A stretch of 64,000 bases of DNA from JBBRMW01 sp965246845 (lineage in GTDB: Bacteria; Chloroflexota; Anaerolineae; Aggregatilineales; UBA2796): assembly GCA_965246845.1 (NCBI GenBank), contig CBDFFR010000005.1, forward strand, positions 62,001-126,000, given 5' to 3'. The notes under the pieces are model-generated. The model was not told the DNA's origin and did no database searches. It worked only from the letters and a program-made list of their open reading frames with translations. How positions within the stretch are numbered: position 1 is the first letter of the stretch; each line of letters begins with the position of its first letter. A program made the position numbers and the translations under genes. Below, piece by piece: positions 58,045 through 64,000 of the stretch.

Positions 58045-59451
58045 ATGAATGTGAGTCCTGTCCTGACTTCGTGGTTCAAGCCACGCACTACGAACCCCAA
58101 CCTCATCTTCCGCGAGAGAACACTCCGCGCGCTGATCGCGAGTATCTTCATCATCACGCTTGTGGTGATGCTCATTTCAGTGTTCATCTACAAATCCGAA
58201 TTCGCGCTTGTTTCATATCCAAGTATCGAAGTCGTAGCGCTGATTATTCTCATTGTTGCGGCGCTTCTGGTTAGTCAGGAACGCATTGCGGCGGCAGGGT
58301 ATGTGCTTGTTGGCATGTTCGTCTTTTTCTCTGTTACCGTTCTTCTGGTTCCTGGCTCTCAGAACGACGTCCTTTCGACGTCCATAGCCACGATCACCTT
58401 GCTGGTTGTCGCCCTTGTCCTGCCTCGTACTGCCATTTTCATATTTGCAATTGCGACGTCAGTTTTGCTTTCTGCCGTATACATAGCTGAGAACTCGATT
58501 GTACGGCCTGCTTTCACGTCCTCATTTAGCGTTATTGTGGTTCAGGCTCTCGCGGCTGTCCTGCTCTTTCTGTTGCGCCTGGAGTTCGATACTCGTCTCC
58601 TCTCAACGGAAGCCGCGCGCCGCGAAACGGAACAGGCGCTCTCAGTCGCGCAGTCGTCCCGCGACGAAGCCGAACGCGCGAACAAGGCCAAAGATCAGTT
58701 TCTCTCGATCATGTCGCACGAACTGCGCACGCCGCTCGGTGCAATCATCGGCTTCGTCGGCATCCTGCAAGCCGGGATGATCAAGGACCGCAAGGAAGCG
58801 CTGCCACTCTCCAAAACGCAGCAGGACATGCTCAAATCCGTGCGTTCCAACGCCGAACACCTGCTCACGCTGATCAACAGCATCCTCGATCTCGCGAAAG
58901 TATCTTCCGGGCGCGTACAATCCACGCTGACAAACATCGACCCGACCGATGAAAACTTCATCACTGGCACGGTGAACGCGCTGCGCAGCCTCGCGATTGC
59001 CAAAAACGTCGACCTCGAACTTGAATACGATGCGAACCTGCCTTCGAGCGTTCAATGTGATACGTTGCAGGTCAAGCAGATCGTGAAGAACCTCGTCGCG
59101 AACGCGATCAAGTTTACGGATAAAGGGAATATTCACATCCGGGTCGGGCGCGCGCCGAACGACTCGTGGGAGATGATCGTCCGCGACACGGGGATTGGTA
59201 TTTCACCAAATCATCTCAAAAACATTTTCGATCCGTTCTATCAAGCCGATACGTCGGATACGCGCGCCCGCGAAGGGACCGGGCTTGGCCTCGCCATTGC
59301 GAAGAACTATGTCGAACTGCAAAACGGGAGCATTCAGGTTCAATCCACGCCCGGTCTTGGCACAACCTTCACCGTGCGGCTGCCCATCGGATCGCCCGTC
59401 GTAGCCGCGCAACCCGTCGTGGCTGTGGTCGCTGAGGCACATCATGCTTGA
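58045..59451 (+). CDS. Membrane sensor histidine kinase
   Basis: 468 residues from ATG 58045, where GGAG lies 10 bases upstream; an open frame 98 codons longer crosses the promoter and the divergent gene and is not used. Six helices in residues 30-180 form the sensor (for example LRALIASIFIITLVVMLISV and FSVIVVQALAAVLLFLLRLE), with no obvious extracytoplasmic domain. A coiled coil leads to HisKA with His225 in LSIMSHELRTPLGAII and to HATPase_c (NLVANAIKFTDKG, VRDTGIGISPNHL, GTGLGLAIAKNYV). Ends overlapping the first receiver. Confidence 0.93.
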   Translation: MNVSPVLTSWFKPRTTNPNLIFRERTLRALIASIFIITLVVMLISVFIYKSEFALVSYPSIEVVALIILIVAALLVSQERIAAAGYVLVGMFVFFSVTVLLVPGSQNDVLSTSIATITLLVVALVLPRTAIFIFAIATSVLLSAVYIAENSIVRPAFTSSFSVIVVQALAAVLLFLLRLEFDTRLLSTEAARRETEQALSVAQSSRDEAERANKAKDQFLSIMSHELRTPLGAIIGFVGILQAGMIKDRKEALPLSKTQQDMLKSVRSNAEHLLTLINSILDLAKVSSGRVQSTLTNIDPTDENFITGTVNALRSLAIAKNVDLELEYDANLPSSVQCDTLQVKQIVKNLVANAIKFTDKGNIHIRVGRAPNDSWEMIVRDTGIGISPNHLKNIFDPFYQADTSDTRAREGTGLGLAIAKNYVELQNGSIQVQSTPGLGTTFTVRLPIGSPVVAAQPVVAVVAEAHHA

Positions 59452-59890
59452 AGCAAACAATCCTGCAAGCTGGAACATCCTGCTCGTCGATGACGACACC
59501 GACAACCGCACCGTCCTGGCGCACATTATGCGCTTCTACGATGCTACCGTGATGGACCTCGCCTCCGGCGGGGCAGCATTGGACATCCTCGCGAAGTGGG
59601 CGGGCTTCAATCTCGTGCTGCTCGATTTGCAAATGCCCGCAATTGACGGCTGGATGGTCCTCAAAGCCATACGCAGCCACGCCGATCCATTGGTCCAGGC
59701 GGTTCCAGTCATCGCGATTACGGCGCACGCCATGCACGGCGACCGCGAGAAGGGTCTCGCGGCGGGCTTCAATGGCTACCTCATCAAACCGGTAGACCCT
59801 TTCTCGCTTCTCGAAGACATTACCAAAATCCTGTGTACATTAGTCAAGGAGAGTTCAGATGAGCCGCATCCAGAAAGTTCTGCTGGTTGA
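59444..59890 (+). CDS. Single-domain response regulator
   Basis: 148 residues; its ATG overlaps the kinase stop by 8 bases. Receiver residues: acidic LLVDDDTDN, phospho-acceptor Asp61 in LVLLDLQMPAIDGW, IAITAHAM and Lys115 in YLIKPVDPF. A Ser/Glu-rich tail ends it. Likely first partner of the kinase. Confidence 0.9.
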   Translation: MLEANNPASWNILLVDDDTDNRTVLAHIMRFYDATVMDLASGGAALDILAKWAGFNLVLLDLQMPAIDGWMVLKAIRSHADPLVQAVPVIAITAHAMHGDREKGLAAGFNGYLIKPVDPFSLLEDITKILCTLVKESSDEPHPESSAG

Positions 59891-60236
59891 CGACGACGCT
59901 TCGACGCGCCACCTGTTCGAGACGGTCCTGAATTATTATGGGATCGCACTTTCGGTCGCGCTTTCAGAGAATGAGGCGCTCGCACAGATGAACGCCGAAT
60001 CGCCAGACATCGTTGTGCTGGACATCGTGCTGCCCGGCAAGGATGGTTATAAGGTCCTGAAAACCTTGCGTGCCAACGCAAGCCACCAATGCCCGGTCGT
60101 CGCGACGACGGCCTACTATACGCTCGATAGCGTGCCGGAATTCCAGCGGCGCGGCTTCGATGGCTATTTGCTCAAACCGATTTCGCCGGAGCAGCTTGTC
60201 GGCTATCTGGAACAGGTCGTTGCGTCTGCAAACTGA
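59859..60236 (+). CDS. Single-domain response regulator
   Basis: 125 residues, overlapping the previous receiver by 32 bases in another frame. VLLVDDDASTRHLF, Asp55 in IVVLDIVLPGKDGYK, TTAYYTLD and Lys106 in YLLKPISPE are all present. GGAGAG precedes the ATG. Two receivers behind one kinase suggest a branched or phosphate-sink arrangement. Confidence 0.9.
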   Translation: MSRIQKVLLVDDDASTRHLFETVLNYYGIALSVALSENEALAQMNAESPDIVVLDIVLPGKDGYKVLKTLRANASHQCPVVATTAYYTLDSVPEFQRRGFDGYLLKPISPEQLVGYLEQVVASAN

Positions 60237-60268
60237 CCGAGTAAAAACTGATTTGCCGCTAACACAAT

Positions 60269-60292
60269 GGGTCGGTCAACTCCGACCCTTAC
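60269..60292 (-). repeat. REP-like palindrome, GGTCGG subtype
   Basis: GGGTCGG-TCAACT-CCGACCC then TTAC, on the minus strand GTAA-headed. Related to the copy at 50050. Confidence 0.7.
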
Positions 60293-60315
60293 ATCGGCGT
60301 GCGGGTATTTTCTTC

Positions 60316-60340
60316 GTAGGGGCTGTGGCTTGCCCAGCCC
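60316..60340 (+). repeat. REP-like palindrome, GTAG head, GCTTG-loop subtype
   Basis: GTAG then GGGCTGTGGCTTGCCCAGCCC, an imperfect inverted repeat. Confidence 0.75.
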
Positions 60341-60396
60341 GGTTTCCGCATCAGACTCGAACAGGCCAAACGCGGACTTTACTCGCTCGAGGAAAC

Positions 60397-61296
60397 ATGC
60401 CAGCCAAAACTTCTAAAGAACGCATTGGTGAACTTCTTAAAACCACGCTGCTTGAACTACAAAAAATGGGTGGAGAGGCGCGTGTTCGCGAACTTTACGC
60501 ACAAGCAGAACCAAAACTCGGATTGAGTGCTTATGAAAAGCAGCCTTACGAGAAGACAGGGTACATTCGTTGGGAAAGCATCCTTCATTTTTATTCAATC
60601 GATTGCGTGAAGGCCGGGTATCTTCAAAAGTCGAATGGGCGTTGGATGCTCACGCCGCAGGGAGCAGAGGCGCTTAAGCTCGCGCCACTAGATTTCATCA
60701 CCACTGCGCAAGCAAAATACCGCGCATGGAAATCTGCCCAAGCCAGCAACGGTGTTGAAAATACGCCAAGTGAAACGGTGGAAGAAGAGCAGGTTATCCG
60801 ACAAACTGCATACGAGCAAGCGCGGGAACAAGCTCAGGTTGAAATCGAAAACTTCATTACAGAAAAATTGAGCTGGTATGATTTCCAGAAACTGGTTGGC
60901 GATCTGCTGATCGCGATGGGCTACCATATAGGCCATATCGCGCCACCCGGACCTGATGGGGGAATCGACATCACCGCTTATAAAGACCCTCTCGGCACGA
61001 TGACACCGCGCATTCGGGTTCAAGTCAAACATCGCGGTGAAAAGGCAAAGGTACAGGAAATCCGCGAATTACAGGGATTACTCAAAGAGGGCGATGTGGG
61101 CATGTTCGTCGCGACGGGCGGTTTCACGAAAGATGCTATTGATGCCGTGCGCACCGCAGCGAAGCACATTGAGATCATCGATTTGGGACGCTTTATACAG
61201 TTCTGGCAGCAATATTATGGGACGGTGCCGGAAAGTGGTAAAACACAACTGCCGCTCCGTACTCTCTATTTTCTTGCCCCGGAGGATGAGAGTTGA
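60397..61296 (+). CDS. Mrr-type restriction endonuclease
   Basis: 299 residues from the ATG near 60397, with GAGGAAAC upstream. The N-terminal half is a winged-helix Mrr_N-like domain (SKERIGELLKTTLLELQKMG, YEKTGYIRWESILHFYS, NGRWMLTPQGAEALKLA), then a Glu/Gln-rich linker, and the PD-(D/E)xK-type nuclease core: LSWYDFQKLVGDLLIAMGYH, GPDGGIDITAYKDP (catalytic Asp) and PRIRVQVKHR (Q-x-K variant), VGMFVATGGFTKDA. It probably cuts modified DNA. No methylase adjoins, as for type IV enzymes. Codons are more AT-rich than around, consistent with transfer. Confidence 0.88.
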   Translation: MPAKTSKERIGELLKTTLLELQKMGGEARVRELYAQAEPKLGLSAYEKQPYEKTGYIRWESILHFYSIDCVKAGYLQKSNGRWMLTPQGAEALKLAPLDFITTAQAKYRAWKSAQASNGVENTPSETVEEEQVIRQTAYEQAREQAQVEIENFITEKLSWYDFQKLVGDLLIAMGYHIGHIAPPGPDGGIDITAYKDPLGTMTPRIRVQVKHRGEKAKVQEIRELQGLLKEGDVGMFVATGGFTKDAIDAVRTAAKHIEIIDLGRFIQFWQQYYGTVPESGKTQLPLRTLYFLAPEDES

Positions 61297-61333
61297 TTTT
61301 GCTGTTCGGTCCGTTATGAACCCTTCCAGATGA

Positions 61334-61363
61334 TTGACAACGCAATAAATCCTGTGCTATATT
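61334..61363 (+). promoter_or_regulatory. Extended -10 sigma-70-type promoter of the RIO kinase leader
   Basis: TTGACA, an 18-base spacer, then TGC-TATATT, which keeps the TGn extension. One of the best promoters in the window. It drives a leader of about 220 bases. Confidence 0.75.
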
Positions 61364-61403
61364 GTTTGCGTTAGTCCGTACTATCTACAGGAGGCAGGAG
61401 ATC

Positions 61404-61457
61404 ATGCGAGTGAATAAAGCCATTGGATCACGCCTGCCGACCGGGTACGCAGACTGA
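61404..61457 (+). CDS. 17-codon leader ORF ahead of the RIO kinase
   Basis: ATG preceded by AGGAGGCAGGAGATC, the strongest ribosome site in the window, encodes MRVNKAIGSRLPTGYAD and stops at TGA 61455-61457. Its last codons are the left arms of the long hairpin at 61432-61510, so translation would disturb that structure. I recognise no family. Composition shows no run of one amino acid as in classical attenuators. Confidence 0.5.
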   Translation: MRVNKAIGSRLPTGYAD

Positions 61458-61510
61458 GCGCATTTCGCCTCGTCTAAAATCCTCTCCGCGTTACCCCAAC
61501 CTCGGCAGGC
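61432..61510 (+). promoter_or_regulatory. Long structured hairpin in the RIO kinase leader
   Basis: Three nested helices: GCCTGCCGA (61432-61440) with TCGGCAGGC (61502-61510), GGGTACGC (61443-61450) with GCGTTACCC (61488-61496, one bulge), and AGACTGAG (61451-61458) with CTCGTCT (one bulge). No T run follows, so it is not a simple terminator. It fits no riboswitch class that I know. Confidence 0.55.
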
Positions 61511-61591
61511 AAATACCGGAAATCACCGTGCATGGCGCGTGCGTCATGTCTCGCTACTCCCATATTTTGCTTTGGCTGAGGAAAACCTACC

Positions 61592-62599
61592 TTGCGTAAT
61601 GACGATTACGACTCCTACGAAGACCAATTCGACCCCCTGAAAACCGACCGCAAGGCACGCCGCGCGCGTAAGCCTTCTGCGAACCCGCACCGCCACAAGG
61701 CGCAAGACAACATCACCGAAGAACTGGTGCAAACCGAAGCGGTGGAAGCCGGGACGCTCCTGCGCACCACCTATACACCCGGTCCATTTGAATCTGGCTG
61801 GCTGCTCGACGCGATACGGCCATTCTTCGATGACATGCTCGTGACGGATATTCTGGGCGCGGTAAAGGGCGGCAAGGAAGCCAGCGTCTACCGCTGCGCG
61901 GCCAACCCCGCGACTGGGCATGATCTGCTCGCCGCGAAGGTCTACCGCCCGCGCCAGTTCCGCAACCTGCGCAACGATGTCGCTTACCGTGAAGGTCGCG
62001 AATATCTGGCGGGCGATAAAGGCTCGCTCAACGAGGGCGACAAGCGCGAGATGCGCGCGATCCGCAGCAAGAGCGCTTACGGCGTCTCGCTGCAACACGG
62101 CTCCTGGATGAACTACGAGTTCACGACGCTGAAAATGCTGCGTGAGGCGGGCGCGAGTGTCCCGGAACCTATCTCGATTAGCGAGAACGCGATTCTGATG
62201 AGTTACATCGGGGATAGCAGCATGGCCGCGCCTGCACTCAGCCAGGTCTCACTCGAAGAGGACGAAGCGCATCTGCTCTTCGATGAAGTGCTGCGCAATA
62301 TCCGGCTGCTGCTGCAAGCGGGCTGGATACACGGCGACCTCTCCGCGTACAACATCCTCTACTGGGAAGGCGCGGTGACGCTGATCGACTTCCCGCAAGT
62401 GACCAGCGCGCACGCTAACCGCGCCGCAAAGACGCTGCTTTATCGCGATGTCGAGCGTGTGTGCAGCTACTTCCAGAAGCAGGGCGTACAGTGCGACTCG
62501 CTCACCGTCGCGGATCGGCTATGGCGTGGCTATCTGGATAAATACCAGACGGTGCGCGCGGCGGAACAATCCGTGCTGGACACCCGCTTTCTGGATTGA
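61592..62599 (+). CDS. RIO1-type serine kinase
   Basis: 335 residues from a TTG (GAGGAAA about 10 bases upstream; no other start is near). RIO kinase motifs: ILGAVKGGKEASVYRCAA (shortened P-loop), LAAKVYRPRQFRNL with the ATP lysine, WIHGDLSAYNILYW (catalytic loop HGDLS-x-x-N) and VTLIDFPQVTSAH (metal-binding Asp). In Archaea and eukaryotes RIO1 helps mature the small ribosomal subunit; bacterial forms are poorly known. It lies behind a long leader with a small ORF. N-terminal 50 residues are Arg/Lys-rich. Confidence 0.88.
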   Translation: MRNDDYDSYEDQFDPLKTDRKARRARKPSANPHRHKAQDNITEELVQTEAVEAGTLLRTTYTPGPFESGWLLDAIRPFFDDMLVTDILGAVKGGKEASVYRCAANPATGHDLLAAKVYRPRQFRNLRNDVAYREGREYLAGDKGSLNEGDKREMRAIRSKSAYGVSLQHGSWMNYEFTTLKMLREAGASVPEPISISENAILMSYIGDSSMAAPALSQVSLEEDEAHLLFDEVLRNIRLLLQAGWIHGDLSAYNILYWEGAVTLIDFPQVTSAHANRAAKTLLYRDVERVCSYFQKQGVQCDSLTVADRLWRGYLDKYQTVRAAEQSVLDTRFLD

Positions 62600-62636
62600 G
62601 GGACCGCGCAAGCCGCACCGGAGTGCGTTTGTATTT

Positions 62637-62661
62637 GTAGGGGCGGACTATGTGTCCGCCC
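62637..62661 (+). repeat. REP-like palindrome, GTAG head, GGGCGGAC subtype
   Basis: GTAG then GGGCGGAC-TATGT-GTCCGCCC with a 5-base loop, between convergent genes. Confidence 0.85.
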
Positions 62662-62673
62662 TTATAATCTAAT

Positions 62674-63876
62674 TTAGAACAACGGCTGCTGCGACGGAAC
62701 CGACCGACCGCTCAACGTTACATACGGCGCGGCGCGTTCGACACCGTGAACGCCCAGCTTCGCCAGATCGTTCAAATCGTGTAGTTGCCCACGCTTGCGC
62801 CCCTTGAGAATCGCATCCGCCGCGACCGGACCAATGCCCGGAATACGCATCAAAGCGGTTCGCTCCGCTGTCATGACCTCGATAGGCGCGCGGCGCAGGT
62901 GTTCATCTGCCCACGCCTGTTTGGGGTCCACATCCTGCCGCAGATTGCCGACGCCCATGAACGGCAAATCCTCGACTTCCCAGCCATAATCGCGGAGCAG
63001 GAAACTGGCCTGATACAAACGGTGTTCGCGCGTGCCGGAGACCGCCGGGACGTTCTCGAAAGGCGTCTGCGTGACGGGTCCAAACGCGGAATAATACGCG
63101 CGCGTCAGCCCGGCGTGCTGGTACAGGTTCGCGCTTGTTGAGAGTAGTTCAAGATCGGTATCACCTACTGCGCCGACGACGAACTGCGTCACCGACCGGG
63201 CGAGTCGCTCATCGGGGTGGTCGCGCCTGATTTGTTCTGCCATCGTCAGCATCCGCAAGAGTTCGACCTCGAAATCCTTTTTGGGCGCGAGCGCTTGCAG
63301 CCGTTCGGCGGTCGCGCCTTCGAGGTTGATTGATACGCGGTCGGCTAGCTGCATCGCGCGATAAAGCTGGTCACGCTCCGCGCCGGGCATCACTTTCAGG
63401 TGAACATAGCCCTTGTAATGATACCTGCGCCGGATAATCTGCACCGTGTCGAGCAGTTTGTCCTGCGTGGTCACGCTGCCCTTGATGATTCCCGACGAGA
63501 GGAACAGGCCATCCGCTTGCCCGGAGCGCTGCAAGGTATCGAACCCCTTTGCGAGATCATCCGGCGAGATCGTGACGCGCGTGGTTTTGGTGCGCCCGGC
63601 GCGGAACGGGCAATAATAGCAATTGCGCTCGCACGCGGTCGTCAACATTGTTTTGAGGATGGGCTTTTTGCCGTTTGGCGTGCTGACTGCGCTGATGCAA
63701 TCCGCGAGACTGCCCGATTGAAAGCGCTCCTGCGTTGGCGCGCGTCCAGCATCGAAGCTGACGGGAGATACCGATTTGCGCTCGCCCTGCGGTGCGTCCC
63801 CGGCTGGCTCGAAGAGCGTCAGGTCGCCCATCTGCGTCATTTTTGTAAACGTGTCCGGCGTGCTGTGAATCGACAT
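62674..63876 (-). CDS. Putative DNA modification/repair radical SAM protein (TIGR03916 type)
   Basis: 400 residues. The radical SAM cluster motif is ACERNCYYCPF (C-x3-C-x2-C) near residue 85, then DGLFLSSGIIKGSVTTQD, VHLKVMPGA and RVSINLEGATAERLQ as expected of the barrel. The C-terminus holds a helix-hairpin-helix (ALMRIPGIGPVAADAILKGR and DLNDLAKLGV) for DNA binding. This combination defines the family linked to uracil-DNA-glycosylase-like partners, whose gene would lie right of the window. GGAAGGA precedes the ATG. The reaction is unknown. Confidence 0.88.
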   Translation of the reverse strand: MSIHSTPDTFTKMTQMGDLTLFEPAGDAPQGERKSVSPVSFDAGRAPTQERFQSGSLADCISAVSTPNGKKPILKTMLTTACERNCYYCPFRAGRTKTTRVTISPDDLAKGFDTLQRSGQADGLFLSSGIIKGSVTTQDKLLDTVQIIRRRYHYKGYVHLKVMPGAERDQLYRAMQLADRVSINLEGATAERLQALAPKKDFEVELLRMLTMAEQIRRDHPDERLARSVTQFVVGAVGDTDLELLSTSANLYQHAGLTRAYYSAFGPVTQTPFENVPAVSGTREHRLYQASFLLRDYGWEVEDLPFMGVGNLRQDVDPKQAWADEHLRRAPIEVMTAERTALMRIPGIGPVAADAILKGRKRGQLHDLNDLAKLGVHGVERAAPYVTLSGRSVPSQQPLF

Positions 63877-63962
63877 CGGCTGGTCCTTCCGGTATTTTGA
63901 TAGACCATATGTTCGATGCGGTAATTATATCAGAAGATCAGCGTCCGCACAGGCACAAAGAC

Positions 63963-63986
63963 GGGACAGTCAAGCCCGACCCCCAC
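63963..63986 (-). repeat. REP-like palindrome, degenerate
   Basis: GGGACAGTCAAGCCCGACCC then CCAC. On the minus strand it is GTGG-headed with a GCTTGA centre, like the copies at 5889 and 26921. Confidence 0.6.
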
Positions 63987-64000
63987 ACCAGTGTGCATTT

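Noticed and set aside
61404..61510. Match of the RIO leader to a known riboswitch
   Set aside because: I compared it from memory with TPP, cobalamin, c-di-GMP, Mn (yybP) and tmRNA features and saw none of their conserved cores.

Overview
The window is a GC-rich bacterial chromosome segment. It most resembles Chloroflexota of the Anaerolineae kind. That placement is an inference from several traits: TPR proteins with a repeated AWLWLAS / INP signature joined to TolB-like propellers, an Agl23-type (TIGR03663) membrane glycosyltransferase-like protein, DUF1800/DUF1501 Tat-exported pairs, a Gram-positive-style LexA box, and many GTAG-headed short palindromes. I see no rRNA, tRNA, CRISPR array, prophage or intact transposase.

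Layout: 1-5.8 kb has dGTPase (cut by the left edge), peroxiredoxin, two DMT transporters (one frameshifted) and Ada. 5.9-10.4 kb has a VOC-domain protein, aspS and an S1-domain protein. 10.5-13.1 kb has a response regulator/kinase operon behind a promoter with an inverted repeat on its -35, then a FAS1 protein whose domain halves are in swapped order. 13.3-18.9 kb has trehalose-phosphatase, secreted hydrolase and propeller proteins, and a photolyase split into two genes. 19-21.8 kb is the DUF1800/DUF1501 pair. 21.9-26.7 kb is an operon of three TPR-membrane paralogues ending in an acyltransferase. 27-31.2 kb has a DUF2383 protein, a glycosyltransferase, asparagine synthase and a receiver. 31.2-36.7 kb is one overlapping minus-strand operon (nadK, zinc-finger protein, recN, YgjP-like peptidase, membrane protein) behind a promoter whose spacer holds a LexA box. 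36.8-38.8 kb is an aminotransferase/GNAT pair. 39.4-46.3 kb is a surface-glycan block (flippase-like, GT4, methyltransferase, GT39-like, manC). 46.4-51.4 kb has a lone CoA-transferase subunit, a frameshifted SDR, a secreted protein, prmA, a possible G-poor RNA gene and dnaJ. 51.5-57.8 kb has a degenerate OmpR-type regulator, CsbD, a YrdB-like protein and the Agl23/NHL fusion. 57.9-64 kb has a kinase with two receivers, an Mrr nuclease, a RIO kinase behind a structured leader carrying a 17-codon ORF, and a radical SAM DNA-repair-type protein.

Themes: DNA and nucleotide maintenance (dGTPase, Ada, photolyase, RecN, radical SAM/HhH, Mrr), envelope glycan synthesis, phosphorelay signalling with many stand-alone receivers, and export of beta-propeller proteins. 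About nineteen GTAG-headed palindromes (REP-like) sit only between genes. Two genes carry single-base homopolymer indels, so base-level errors in the assembly are possible. The strongest candidates for something new are the circularly permuted FAS1 protein, the G-depleted transcript near 49.7-50.0 kb, the RIO-kinase leader, and the filled/empty pair of REP sites.
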